Shown here in pieces: positions 19,264 through 28,866 of a DNA stretch of 64,000 nt. The translations under genes were made by a program, and so were the position numbers. The notes beneath the pieces are model-generated. The model ran no database searches and was not told where the DNA came from. It saw only the letters and a program-made list of their open reading frames with translations. Position 1 is the stretch's first letter. Every line of letters starts with the position of its first letter. Source of the DNA: Rhizobium sp. WSM4643 (GTDB taxonomy: Bacteria; Pseudomonadota; Alphaproteobacteria; Rhizobiales; Rhizobiaceae); contig NZ_CP104041.1 of NCBI RefSeq assembly GCF_025152745.1, positions 434,001 through 498,000 on the forward strand, in the 5' to 3' direction.

Positions 19264-20730
19264 TCACCCTTTTGCCGCATCCCTCCAGGCGCGCTCGAAC
19301 GGCAGGCGCCAGGCGTGCGGGGCAATGAGTTGATGGATCGACTTCGGCCCCCAGCCGCCCTGGTCGTAGAGGCGTACGGGCGGCGGGTTATCGAGGAGAG
19401 GTTGGGAAACCTCCCAGAGACGCTCAATACCCTCGGCCGTAGTGAAGAGCGTGTGGTCACCGCGCATGGCGTCGAGGATCAGACGCTCGTAGGCCTCCAG
19501 AACTTCGCCAATCAGGCCTGTTTCGCTCATGGCGAATTGCAGCGAGAGCTTGTCGAGCCGGAAGCCCGGGCCAGGGCGCTTGCCATAGAAGGAAAGCGAG
19601 ACCTTGGAGGCATCAGCGAGGTCGAAAGTGAGGTGGTCAGGGCCCTGTGCCCCCACGCCAGATCCCGGAGGGAACATCGATTTCGGGGGCTCGCGGAACG
19701 CGATCGAAATAATGCGCTGCCCCTCGGCCATGCGCTTGCCTGTACGCAGGTAGAAGGGCACTCCGGCCCAGCGCCAGTTGTCGATGGCGCACTTTAGGGC
19801 GATGAAGGTGTCAGTGTCGCTTTCGGGATCGACGCCAGGCTCATTACGGTAGCCAATGTATTGACCGCGCACCACGTCGCGCGGCTCAATCGGCAACATG
19901 GAGCGGAACACCTTGTTCTTCTCTTCCGAGATTGGCGCAGGCTCAAGAGCAGTGGGCGGCTCCATCGCCATGAAGCCGAGGATCTGGAAGAGGTGGGTCA
20001 CCACCATGTCACGATAGGCGCCGGTGGTCTCGTAAAAGGCGGCGCGGGTGGAAAGGCCGAGCGTCTCCGGGACGTCGATCTGCACATGGTCGATGAAGTT
20101 CCGGTTCCAGATCGGTTCGAACAGGCCATTGGCAAATCGGAAGGCCAGGATGTTTTGTGCCGGCTCCTTCCCGAGGAAATGGTCGATGCGGAAGATCTGC
20201 TTCTCGTCGAACACTTCGTGCAGCTTCTTGTTTAGTGCAACGGCACTGGCAAGGTCTGTGCCGAAGGGCTTTTCCATAATGATTCGGGAGCGTTCAGTCA
20301 GCTCAGCCTGGGCGAGAAGTTGCACGGCCAGAAGGGCGGCACTTGGTGGCACGGATAAATAGTGCACGCGCCGCGTCTCGGCGCCCAGTGCTGCCTCGGC
20401 CCTGTCGACCGCTTCCTTGAGAGCATTGGCGCCGGCAGCGAGCGGGACGTAGTCGAGCGATGCGGCAAACGCTTCCCATTCGGACTGCGAGAACTTGCGA
20501 GTCAAGAACTTGTCCAGCGAGTCACGGGCGATAGTGCGGAAGGCATCCGCGTCGATGTCGTCGAGCGAGACGCCGATAATGCGGCAGCCTGGAATGAAGC
20601 CCGCATTCGTCAGGTGGAACAGCCCGGTCAGTAGCTTGCGTCGTGAGAGATCGCCTGTCGCGCCGACAAGCACAACGACCTGTGGATAGCCGGGGCCAAC
20701 CCGAGTTGAATTCTTGCGCAAAACACTCAT
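19264..20730 (-). CDS. zwf: Glucose-6-phosphate 1-dehydrogenase
   Basis: About 488 residues. NADP-binding motif GATGDLSRRK at 23-32, EKPFG at 153-157 and the active-site signature RIDHFLGKEP at 181-190 with the substrate lysine and catalytic histidine. Oxidises glucose 6-phosphate to 6-phosphogluconolactone for the Entner-Doudoroff/pentose phosphate routes. It stands alone, without pgl or edd as neighbours, so it is probably a second zwf copy. The start at 20730 has GGAAGA upstream; a longer in-frame start at 20832 is possible. Confidence 0.93.
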   Translation of the reverse strand: MSVLRKNSTRVGPGYPQVVVLVGATGDLSRRKLLTGLFHLTNAGFIPGCRIIGVSLDDIDADAFRTIARDSLDKFLTRKFSQSEWEAFAASLDYVPLAAGANALKEAVDRAEAALGAETRRVHYLSVPPSAALLAVQLLAQAELTERSRIIMEKPFGTDLASAVALNKKLHEVFDEKQIFRIDHFLGKEPAQNILAFRFANGLFEPIWNRNFIDHVQIDVPETLGLSTRAAFYETTGAYRDMVVTHLFQILGFMAMEPPTALEPAPISEEKNKVFRSMLPIEPRDVVRGQYIGYRNEPGVDPESDTDTFIALKCAIDNWRWAGVPFYLRTGKRMAEGQRIISIAFREPPKSMFPPGSGVGAQGPDHLTFDLADASKVSLSFYGKRPGPGFRLDKLSLQFAMSETGLIGEVLEAYERLILDAMRGDHTLFTTAEGIERLWEVSQPLLDNPPPVRLYDQGGWGPKSIHQLIAPHAWRLPFERAWRDAAKG

Positions 20731-21333
20731 CCTCAAGTCTTCCGTTGTCCCTTGGGGATGGAGGTCGACCCCAGCTCCGAGCTGCCGCGAAGCGGCGATC
20801 TTCGTGCGTGATGCCATGACGTTGAAGCTCACCCCTCAAAGGTTAAATAGACGCATGGATTGCGTAGCGGAGCAAGGGGGCGGCGATACCGTCCCGAAGT
20901 GCCGCGTCTTAGCGACTTCGGTCGCACAATGCCGCCATGGTGCAGGAAAAACACCGCGGAGATTCATCGGCTCCGGCATCAGGTGGAAGTGTTGAACGAA
21001 AGAATCTTCCACTTTCAGACCGCCGATATCCGCAAGACATCGCCCGCCGCCCGCCCACCGATGTCCCTGGTCTCCTGAAGCGATGCTTCGAAATCTCCCC
21101 GATGTGCCAGGGAACCTGGGGGCTCCATAAGTTGAGTCGCCATCGATAGAGGTCCTTCGATGATGATCCGCCCCGATGCCTGTGTGGCTTGGTGAGGAGA
21201 GCGGCGCGGACGGATGGAGGAGGCGCTCGGCCGCTGGTTCACGACAACACGGGATGACGGTGCTATGCTGCGATCCGGACAGTGATCATATCTGCGGCAG
21301 CCCGAGGTTCGAGTGGTGCTGGCCTAGCCGCAC
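20731..21333. other. Intergenic stretch upstream of zwf
   Basis: About 600 bases without a supportable gene. It should hold the zwf promoter on the minus strand, which I cannot pinpoint. Short plus-strand frames near 20860-21150 have no ribosome sites or recognisable domains. Confidence 0.4.
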
Positions 21334-22659
21334 TTAAAAATCCGCCACTTTTCCCCAGGCGGATGCCCCGAACCGGTCGGGATGATAGGGCCTGGGATCA
21401 ACGATCGGCTCGTCGCCTGTGACGATATCGGCAATCAGATGACCGGCGCCAGGCCCGATGCCGAAGCCGTGGCCGCTGAAGCCGGCGGCAAGGATGAAAC
21501 CCGGCAGGGTGGCGATCTCGCCGATCCCCGGCACGCCGTCGGGCGTGCTGTCGATATAGCCCGCCCAGGCCGCGCTGATGGCGGTCTTCTTCAAGGCGGG
21601 CAGAAGCTCGAGCGCCCGCGCATGGGTGAGGGCAATGGTGGCCTTGTCGACGGTCGGATCGAGGATACGCATGTGCTCCATCGGCGTCGGCCTGTCGAGC
21701 CGCCAACGGGCCAGAGATTCGTGACCCGAACGAAACCCTTCCAACCCACCGGGTGCGAGACTGCGCCAGCGCCGGGCGAACATCGGCAGGAACTGCCGCG
21801 CGAAGCGGAACTGCTGTGGCGTCGGATCGACGCGGGCGCGGCCGCTGATCGCCAGCGTGTAGCCGCCATCGCGACGTCGCGTCACCGAAACGGCGGATGT
21901 ATGCAATGCATCCGGAAGGCTGCCTGCGCCCGGAGATACGGAGAGGATCGAGGAGCGTATCGAGGCTTGCGGAAATCGAATGCCGAGCTGGCGGCAGAAG
22001 GAGGAGGCCCAGGCGCCGCCGGCGAGGATAGCGATCTTTGTCCGGATTGTGCCAAGCTCGGTGACGACGCCCGAGAGCCTTCCGCCTTCGACGTCGAGGC
22101 CACGGGCCGCACAGGACTGATGCACCGTGCCACCGAGTTTCAGGATCGCACGCGCGACGGCCGGCGCAGCGCTCGCCGGGTCGGCGGTGCCGTCGGTCGG
22201 CGAAAACACCCCGCCTTTCCATGAAGCGCCGGTGGCACGCCCGCGTTCGGTTGCCTCGGCGCTGCTCAGCATAAGTGTCGTGACGCCGACCGAGCGGGCG
22301 AAATCGCGCCAACTGGCCCAACCGGACAGTTCCTGGTCGCTATTGCTGAGATAGAAGAGGCCGCAACGACGGAAGCCGGTGTCCTCACCGGTCTCAGCGG
22401 CGAAGCGCTCCCACAGATCGAGGCTCTTCGTCGACATCGGCAATTCACGGGCGTCGCGGTTCTGCTGACGGCACCAGCCCCAGTTGCGGCTCGATTGCTC
22501 GGCGCCGATCAGGCCCTTCTCGACGAGGGCGACCTTCAATCCGCGTCGGGTGAGATAATAGGCCGCAAAAACGCCGACGATGCCGCCGCCGATGACCACC
22601 GCGTCGGCGGTGGAAGGCAGTTCCGGCGTGGTGTCGACGCGATTGAGTGGTGCGGGCAT
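21334..22659 (-). CDS. FAD-dependent amino acid/amine oxidoreductase (DAO family)
   Basis: About 441 residues. The dinucleotide-binding motif VVIGGGIVGVFAAYYLTRRG is at about residues 21-40, followed by the RNWGWCRQQNRD segment and a C-terminal GFSGHGFGIGPGAG FAD-contact motif typical of DadA-like dehydrogenases and glycine/sarcosine oxidase relatives. Likely oxidises an N-substituted or D-amino acid or amine. The start at 22659 has CGGAG upstream. Divergent from an Lrp/AsnC regulator that probably controls it. Confidence 0.88.
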   Translation of the reverse strand: MPAPLNRVDTTPELPSTADAVVIGGGIVGVFAAYYLTRRGLKVALVEKGLIGAEQSSRNWGWCRQQNRDARELPMSTKSLDLWERFAAETGEDTGFRRCGLFYLSNSDQELSGWASWRDFARSVGVTTLMLSSAEATERGRATGASWKGGVFSPTDGTADPASAAPAVARAILKLGGTVHQSCAARGLDVEGGRLSGVVTELGTIRTKIAILAGGAWASSFCRQLGIRFPQASIRSSILSVSPGAGSLPDALHTSAVSVTRRRDGGYTLAISGRARVDPTPQQFRFARQFLPMFARRWRSLAPGGLEGFRSGHESLARWRLDRPTPMEHMRILDPTVDKATIALTHARALELLPALKKTAISAAWAGYIDSTPDGVPGIGEIATLPGFILAAGFSGHGFGIGPGAGHLIADIVTGDEPIVDPRPYHPDRFGASAWGKVADF

Positions 22660-22839
22660 GGGCAGTCTCCGTTTCAGGCGTAGTCTAGCGGGATCCGACG
22701 CCACGGCTTTGCTGGAGATCGGCTGGCGGCAGCAGAAGATTCCGCGTTGGCAGGATGCCAGCAACCGTTTGTGCTTCGGCCTGTCTCGCAACGCGATCGA
22801 CAGGCCAACGTCATGTGCTAAGGTTGGTGTCGCGAACAA

Positions 22840-22856
22840 GCAGCATAATCTGCTGC
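22840..22856. promoter_or_regulatory. Candidate Lrp/AsnC operator
   Basis: GCAGCA-TAATC-TGCTGC, a perfect 6-5-6 inverted repeat with an A/T-rich centre, lies in the divergent space 37 bases before the Lrp-family start. Its geometry resembles Lrp-family sites; short arms make it tentative. Confidence 0.35.
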
Positions 22857-22892
22857 GTCATTGGCGATCTCCAGCAAGTGAGGGCGTGTGAG

Positions 22893-23369
22893 GTGAAACT
22901 CGACCGGATCGACGTAAAAATCCTTTACGAACTGCAGAAGAATGGCCGCGTCACGAATGTGGAACTCGCCGAACTGGTCAATCTGTCGCCGAGCCCCTGC
23001 CTGATGCGGGTGAAGAAGCTGCAGTCGGAGGGCTATATCGAAGGCTATTCGGCCCAGATCAACGTCAGCAAACTGGGGCAGACGCTGACGGTGTTCACCG
23101 AGATCACCCTGAAAAACCACCGGCAGATCGACTTCGCCCGCTTCCTGGCCGCGATCGAGAAGGTCGACCAGGTGATCGAATGCCATCTGGTTTCCGGCGG
23201 CTACGATTATATGTTGAAATTCGTCACCGCCGGCATCGACGAATACCAGACGATCATGGAGCGGCTGACCGACCTAGACGTCGGCATCGACAAATATTTC
23301 AGTTTCGTCGTCCTGAAGTCGCCGATCATCAAGGCCCACATGCCGCTGACCACCTTGTTTCCGCATTAG
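22893..23369 (+). CDS. Lrp/AsnC-family transcriptional regulator
   Basis: About 158 residues from GTG 22893 (GAGG upstream). N-terminal helix-turn-helix (LDRIDVKILYELQKNGR, then LVNLSPSPCLMRVKKLQSEG) and C-terminal RAM effector domain (ECHLVSGGYDYMLKFV). This family often activates an adjacent amino acid catabolic gene in response to the amino acid. Divergent from the FAD oxidoreductase gene. Confidence 0.93.
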   Translation: MKLDRIDVKILYELQKNGRVTNVELAELVNLSPSPCLMRVKKLQSEGYIEGYSAQINVSKLGQTLTVFTEITLKNHRQIDFARFLAAIEKVDQVIECHLVSGGYDYMLKFVTAGIDEYQTIMERLTDLDVGIDKYFSFVVLKSPIIKAHMPLTTLFPH

Positions 23370-23637
23370 CCGGCGAGAGGGCCGCGGCCGGGGCCCGCTT
23401 CTGAACCGCATCTCCCCGACCCATCGATACTGCGCAGATGCCGGTTTCTCTCTGTCGCAGGTTGTTCTCCCTATAATGGTTAGGTTCATACTAGTTGGAA
23501 GGACTTGCGACAGAATTTCGGGGCTTGCTTTCCAAAGCCATGTTCGCTGCCACTTGCAGATCTCCTGCCGTGGATCCCAGGCGTTTCAACACGACCGGAG
23601 CGGGTGCGCGCTGGGTCTGGCAAGCTTGAATCGGCGC

Positions 23638-25293
23638 TCAGTGGCGGCAATAAGCCCGCACCAGTTCCGGATCCTGCTGGAGGCCGTCGAGCCAAGCCGG
23701 ATCGAGCGTCGGCACCGATGAGAACAGCAGTTGCGAATAGGGGTGTTGCGGCGCCTTCACCGTCGAGGAGGTGATTTCCTCCACCTTCCGGCCTCCATAC
23801 ATCACGACGATCTCATCGCAGATCGCCTCCACCACCGAGAGGTCGTGGCTGATGAAGATGTAGGAGAGGCCGAGTTCGCGCTGCAATTCCTTGAGCAGGT
23901 CGATGACGGCGGCGGCGACCACCGTGTCGAGCGCCGAGGTAATCTCGTCGCAGAGGATCAGCTTCGGGTCGGCGGCGAGCGCCCTGGCGAAGTTGACACG
24001 CTGCTTCTGGCCGCCCGAGAGTTCGCCCGGCCGGCGATGGCGCAGGTTGCGGGGCAGGCGCACCATGTCGAGCAGTTGATCGATCCTGGCGTTCCGCGCC
24101 TTTCGATCCATACGGTGGTAAAAGACCAACGGCCTGTCGAGGATGTCCTCCACCGATTTGGCCGGGTTGAGTGCGGTATCGGCATATTGGAAGACGATCT
24201 GCATCTCGCGTAACTCATCACGCGAACGCTCGCGCGCGTTGCGATGCAGTTCCGTGCCGTCGAAGACGATCTTGCCGACCGCCGCCGGCAGGATGCCGGC
24301 GATGGTCCGGGCGAGCGTCGACTTGCCGCAACCGGATTCGCCGATGATGCCGAGATTGCGGCCTTTTTCCACCTTCAGGCTCACGTGCTCGACCGCGCGA
24401 ATGAGCGGCAGTCCGTCAGCCTGGCGCTGTCCATAACCCGAGACGAGATCTTCGATCCTCAGCAGTGGAGCGGTCGCGGGTTCGGCGGGGCCTACTGCGC
24501 CGCGCGGCTTTGGCTCAAAGGCAGCGAGCAGCTCCCTGGTATAGGGGTGCTTGGCATTGTTGAGGATCTCCTCGGTGGTGCCGGTTTCCTGGGTCTCTCC
24601 GCCTTTCAACACCACGATGCGGTCGGCGATCTGGGCGACGACGGCAAGGTCGTGCGAGACATAAACGCCAGCGATACCACCCTTCTTCATGACCGACTTG
24701 AAAGCGCGCAGCACCTCGATCTGGGTTGTGACGTCGAGCGCCGTAGTCGGCTCGTCGAAGATAACGAGGGTCGGGTCGCCGATCAGCGCCATGGCGGCAG
24801 CCAGACGCTGCAATTGGCCGCCGGAAACCTGGTGCGGATAACGGCTGCCGATCGTCTCGGGTTCCGGCAGGGACAGCGCCCGGAAGAGCTCGACTGCCCG
24901 GGCACGCGCATCATCCGGCGACATCAGCCGATGGATACGCGTGACTTCGATCACCTGGTCCATGATCGATGTGGCCGGGTTGAAGGCGGCAGCCGCCGAT
25001 TGCGGGACATAAGCGACTTCGGTGCCGCGCACCTTGGCGCGCTGCTTCTCGCTGAGCGTGACCATGTCGTTGCCGCCGACCGAAACGCTGCCGCCGGAGA
25101 TACGACAGCCCGCACGGGTGTGGCCCATCAGTGTCAGGGCGATGGTCGTCTTACCCGAGCCGCTCTCACCGATCAGAGCGACGATCTCGCCCTTGGCAAC
25201 ATCAAGGCTGACACCCTTGATGATCTCGACACGACGGCCGGAATCGGTGGTGGCTTCGACCTTCAGGTCACGGATTTCGATGAAGTTGCTCAT
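23638..25293 (-). CDS. Peptide/amine ABC transporter, fused double ATPase
   Basis: About 551 residues: a DppD-like and a DppF-like ATPase in one chain. First domain: Walker A GESGSGKT, signature SGGQLQR, Walker B LVIFDEPTTALD. Second domain: GESGCGKS, LSGGQKQR, LILCDEITSALD (isoleucine in place of the usual proline after DE). Each half ends with the family's C-terminal extension. The first ATG overlaps the upstream permease stop by 4 bases. Last gene of the leftward transport operon, convergent with the Lrp gene. Confidence 0.92.
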   Translation of the reverse strand: MSNFIEIRDLKVEATTDSGRRVEIIKGVSLDVAKGEIVALIGESGSGKTTIALTLMGHTRAGCRISGGSVSVGGNDMVTLSEKQRAKVRGTEVAYVPQSAAAAFNPATSIMDQVIEVTRIHRLMSPDDARARAVELFRALSLPEPETIGSRYPHQVSGGQLQRLAAAMALIGDPTLVIFDEPTTALDVTTQIEVLRAFKSVMKKGGIAGVYVSHDLAVVAQIADRIVVLKGGETQETGTTEEILNNAKHPYTRELLAAFEPKPRGAVGPAEPATAPLLRIEDLVSGYGQRQADGLPLIRAVEHVSLKVEKGRNLGIIGESGCGKSTLARTIAGILPAAVGKIVFDGTELHRNARERSRDELREMQIVFQYADTALNPAKSVEDILDRPLVFYHRMDRKARNARIDQLLDMVRLPRNLRHRRPGELSGGQKQRVNFARALAADPKLILCDEITSALDTVVAAAVIDLLKELQRELGLSYIFISHDLSVVEAICDEIVVMYGGRKVEEITSSTVKAPQHPYSQLLFSSVPTLDPAWLDGLQQDPELVRAYCRH

Positions 25294-26156
25294 GACGTGC
25301 TCCGGTCGCGGATTTTCTGCGGCAGGTTGTCGATCAGCAGGTTGACGCTGATCGTCAGGCTGGCGATGGCAAGCGAGGGAAACATCACCGCCGGCGCACC
25401 GAATGGCAGGCCGCCGATATTCTCGCGCACCAGCGCACCCCAATCGGCATAGGGCGGCTGGACGCCAAGGCCGAGGAAGGAAAGCCCGGAAAGGAGGAGA
25501 ACGATGAAGACGAAGCGGATGCCGAGATCGGCAAGCACCGGCCCGACGATGTTCGGCAGGATTTCCGAGCGAATGAGATAGAGGGTGCTTTCTCCGCGGA
25601 TACGCGCGACGGTGATGAAATCCATCGCATTGATGTTGACGGCGAGCGCCCGGGCGAAGCGGTAGGCGCCCGGGATGTAGATCACCGACAGCGTCAGGAT
25701 CAGCACCGGGACCGAGGAGCCAACGGCAGCGACGACCACCAGGCCGAACAGCTTGCTCGGGATGGAGTTGAGAGCGTCGAGGAAGCGGCTGAGGATCGTG
25801 TCCAGCCAGCCGCCGGCCACCGCTGCGATCATGCCGAGCACAACGCCGCTGAAGCAGGCGATCGTGACCGCCGCCAGCGAGATACCGACCGTGTAGCGTG
25901 CACCCATCAGAATCCGCGAGAGCATGTCGCGGCCGAGATAATCGGAGCCGAACCAAAGTTCCCGGCTCATCGGGCCGAAATAATCGAGATCGATAATCTC
26001 GCCGACGGGGTAGGGAATGATCCATGGCGCGAAGATCGCAACGAGCGCCCATAAGCAGATGACGGTGAAGCCGATCGCGCCGACGATGTTGAAGCGATAG
26101 CCAAACCGGGTTCCGGACAGCCGGCCGGAGGTGGTTTCGGAATTTGTCGTGGTCAT
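25290..26156 (-). CDS. Peptide-type ABC transporter permease (DppC type)
   Basis: 288 residues, N-terminal anchor then five further spans. The DppC-type segment FGSDYLGRDMLSRILMGAR and the coupling loop near RIRGESTLYLIRSEILPN are present. Overlaps neighbours by 4 bases on both sides, which implies coupled translation. Confidence 0.92.
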   Translation of the reverse strand: MTTTNSETTSGRLSGTRFGYRFNIVGAIGFTVICLWALVAIFAPWIIPYPVGEIIDLDYFGPMSRELWFGSDYLGRDMLSRILMGARYTVGISLAAVTIACFSGVVLGMIAAVAGGWLDTILSRFLDALNSIPSKLFGLVVVAAVGSSVPVLILTLSVIYIPGAYRFARALAVNINAMDFITVARIRGESTLYLIRSEILPNIVGPVLADLGIRFVFIVLLLSGLSFLGLGVQPPYADWGALVRENIGGLPFGAPAVMFPSLAIASLTISVNLLIDNLPQKIRDRSTS

Positions 26157-27103
26157 CGAAGCCTCGGATTGGAAAGGATGGCGATGATATCCGCGATGGT
26201 GATCAGCAGCAGGTAGCCCAGACAGAAGATCATCGCACAGCTCTGGATCAGCGGCAGGTCGCGGGTGGCGACGGCATCCAGCATCAGCTTGGCGATACCG
26301 GGATAGTTGAAAATGGTCTCGACGATAATGACGCCTCCGAGCAGATAGGACAGCGAAAGCGCGACGGCATTGACGATCGGGCCTAGCGCATTGGGCAGCG
26401 CATGGCGAAAGACGATGCGCGGCCGCGAGGCGCCCTTGAGCAATGCCATCTCGACATAGGGTGTGTTGAGCGTCTCGATGACAGCCGCGCGCGTCATGCG
26501 GATCATCTGGGCCGAGACGACGAAGGTGAGGGTGATCACCGGCATGGCATAGACACGCAACAGGTCGGCCAGACTGTGGACCTCATTGGCGAAAGACAGC
26601 GCCGGCAGCCATTTCAGATAGACGGCGAAGATGAGCGCGGCGGAGGTCGCAACCATGAACTCCGGTACGGAGATGACGCCGATGGTGATCACTGTGACGA
26701 TCCGGTCGTAAAGGGTGCCGCGCAGCATCGCCGCAGTGATCCCGAGCGTCAGCGCGATCGGTACGGAGAAAAGCGCGGTGACGCCTGCAAGTTTCAGCGT
26801 GTTGACAAAGCGGCCGGCAATGAGAGCTGCGATGGGCATTTGGTTGGCATAGGACGTGCCGAGATCACCCTGCAACAGCCCGACTAACCAGCGCAGGAAA
26901 CGAAAGAGCGCCGGTTCGTCGAGATGCATGGCCTTGCGCAGGCCTTCGACGGCTTCCGGCGTGGCGGCCTGGCCGAGCAGGATCGTCGCCGTATCTCCAG
27001 GCAACAGCGTTGTCGCGAAGAAGACGGCGAAGGAGACGATCACCAGGGTGATCACGGCGACGAATAATCTGCTCAATACAAGGGATAAGACCTGGCGGTT
27101 CAC
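26153..27103 (-). CDS. Peptide-type ABC transporter permease (DppB type)
   Basis: 316 residues, six spans, with the DppB-type loop GASRPRIVFRHALPNALGP that contacts the ATPase. Partner of the DppC-type permease. Separated from the upstream binding-protein gene by 89 bases that contain a hairpin. Confidence 0.92.
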   Translation of the reverse strand: MNRQVLSLVLSRLFVAVITLVIVSFAVFFATTLLPGDTATILLGQAATPEAVEGLRKAMHLDEPALFRFLRWLVGLLQGDLGTSYANQMPIAALIAGRFVNTLKLAGVTALFSVPIALTLGITAAMLRGTLYDRIVTVITIGVISVPEFMVATSAALIFAVYLKWLPALSFANEVHSLADLLRVYAMPVITLTFVVSAQMIRMTRAAVIETLNTPYVEMALLKGASRPRIVFRHALPNALGPIVNAVALSLSYLLGGVIIVETIFNYPGIAKLMLDAVATRDLPLIQSCAMIFCLGYLLLITIADIIAILSNPRLR

Positions 27104-27154
27104 GGGCGTCTTCCCTTTGCGTTCGAGTTGAGTTCCATCAATGCAGATGGACGA

Positions 27155-27179
27155 ACTGGGGCGCGGCTGCAGCCCCAGT
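27155..27179 (-). terminator. Intercistronic hairpin after binding-protein gene
   Basis: ACTGGGGC pairs perfectly with GCCCCAGT around a 9-base loop, 13 bases past the stop codon of the leftward binding-protein gene. It is the third such hairpin in this window at the same relative place. Confidence 0.6.
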
Positions 27180-27192
27180 CTGCTTTGCTTAA

Positions 27193-28803
27193 TCAGGCTT
27201 CAAGCCAGACATATTCCGCGAAAGCGTATCCCATCTGGCCGCCTAGCGGGTTGGCTTCCAGGCCCTTGAGCTTGGCGGTCGTGGCATCGACGTTCGAGAT
27301 ATAGGCCGGAATGATTGTACCAGCTTCCTGGGCGACCATGCCCTGCATCTCGTTGTAGATCGTCTTGCGCTTCTCTTGATCGAGAGAACCACGCGCCTCG
27401 ATCAGCATCTTGTCGAATTTCTCCGATTTGTAGTGGCTTTCGTTCCACGGTGCGTCCGAGGTGTAGAGCAGGGAGAAGAGGATGTCAGGGGTCGGGCGCG
27501 GGTTGATATTGCCGAAGTGGATCGGCGCCTTGAGCCAGTAATTGTCCCAGTAACCATCGGATGGCACTCGCTGGACATCGAGCTTCATGCCGATTTCGGC
27601 GCCGGCGGCCTGGATGATCATGGCCATGTCGATCGAGGAACTCGCCGCATCGGAGGCGATGATCGGGATGGATTGTCCGAGAACGCCGGCCTTGTCGAAA
27701 TGGAACTTCGCCTTGTCGGGATCGAAGGTCCGCGCTTTCAGCTCTGCGTCATGATAGAAGTTCGCCGGTGAAACGGGTTGATCGTTGCCGACCTCGCCGA
27801 GACCGCGCAGCGCCGATTTGACGATCTGTTCGCGGTTGACGAGATACTTCATGCCCTCGATGAAATCCCGCTTGTTGCCGGGCTCCATATCCAGTCGCAT
27901 GTTGAGGTTGGTATAGTTGCCGGACGTCGTCTTAGACAAGGTGAAGCCGTCGCCCTGGGCCTCGACGAGGCGCATAGAGCGCGGATTGATCGTGGCCGCG
28001 AGATGGATGTCGCCCGCAAGCAGCGCGTTGACGCGGGCATTGTCGTCGCTGATAGCGAAGTATTCGAAGGAATCGACGTTCGGGCCGGATTTCCAGTAGT
28101 TCTTGTTCTTGATCCCGACCGAGCGAACACCCGGTTCGAAGACTTCCTTGACGAAAGCGCCGGTGCCGTTGGCCTTGGTGAAATCGGTCGTGCCGTCGGA
28201 AACGATCATGAAGTGATGCATCGACAGTATGGTCGGCAGGTCGGCATTCGGGCTGGCCAGCGTGATCTCGACGGTTTGTTTGTCGACCGCCTTGAAGCCG
28301 GTCATCTGTGCGGCGATCTTGGCGACCTTCGAGCCGACGGACGGATCGAGATGGCGCTTCAGCGAGAAAACCACGTCATCGGCGGTCAGCGGCTTGCCGT
28401 CATGGAAGGTAACGCCGGTCTTCAGCTTGACCGTCCAGGTCTTCGCATCCTTGGACTCGATCGCTTCGGCAAGCTCCATCTGCGGCGTGCCTGATTTGTC
28501 GAGGAAGGTGAGCCGGTTATAGAAGGAACAGCACCGGACATAGTCGGTGGAGAGCGACGCCTTGGCGGGGTCGAGCGTATCGGCCGTCGAGGACGACCAG
28601 CCGGCCGCCTTGAGCGCGCCGCCGGAAACGGGCGCGGCGGCGAGCGCCTTGCCGGCGCGGCCAAGCACGAGCCCGCCGGCAGACAGCGCCACGCCGCCCG
28701 CAAGCATCATATGCAGCAATTCGCGACGGGTGGCGCCGCGACGGATGGCGCTTTCGACCATGGCGTCGTCGGATCTGGTCCAATTGGTGATCTTGTCGTT
28801 CAT
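27193..28803 (-). CDS. Family 5 extracellular solute-binding protein (peptide/amine ABC importer)
   Basis: 536 residues. The N-terminus carries a twin-arginine signal (TRRELLHMM followed by a hydrophobic stretch and ALAAAP), so it is probably exported folded by Tat. The rest is the DppA/OppA-type binding fold (WTVKLKTGVTFHDGKPLTADDVVFSLKRH region). First gene of the operon; delivers ligand to the DppB/DppC-type permeases. With an aminotransferase, HAD and FAD oxidoreductase nearby, an amine or modified amino acid is a likelier ligand than a peptide. Confidence 0.9.
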   Translation of the reverse strand: MNDKITNWTRSDDAMVESAIRRGATRRELLHMMLAGGVALSAGGLVLGRAGKALAAAPVSGGALKAAGWSSSTADTLDPAKASLSTDYVRCCSFYNRLTFLDKSGTPQMELAEAIESKDAKTWTVKLKTGVTFHDGKPLTADDVVFSLKRHLDPSVGSKVAKIAAQMTGFKAVDKQTVEITLASPNADLPTILSMHHFMIVSDGTTDFTKANGTGAFVKEVFEPGVRSVGIKNKNYWKSGPNVDSFEYFAISDDNARVNALLAGDIHLAATINPRSMRLVEAQGDGFTLSKTTSGNYTNLNMRLDMEPGNKRDFIEGMKYLVNREQIVKSALRGLGEVGNDQPVSPANFYHDAELKARTFDPDKAKFHFDKAGVLGQSIPIIASDAASSSIDMAMIIQAAGAEIGMKLDVQRVPSDGYWDNYWLKAPIHFGNINPRPTPDILFSLLYTSDAPWNESHYKSEKFDKMLIEARGSLDQEKRKTIYNEMQGMVAQEAGTIIPAYISNVDATTAKLKGLEANPLGGQMGYAFAEYVWLEA

Positions 28804-28866
28804 CTCATTCCCCTTTTCTTGTGTGGCGGGCTGCCCGTTGCGGGCTGGCCCGATCGGTTTTCAAAG

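Noticed and set aside
20860..21150. Possible decayed transposase fragment upstream of zwf
   Set aside because: Short frames show no transposase motif and no flanking inverted repeats were found.
23370..23637. Small genes between the Lrp regulator and the fused ATPase gene
   Set aside because: Frames lack starts with ribosome sites and domains; the stretch is the space between convergent genes.
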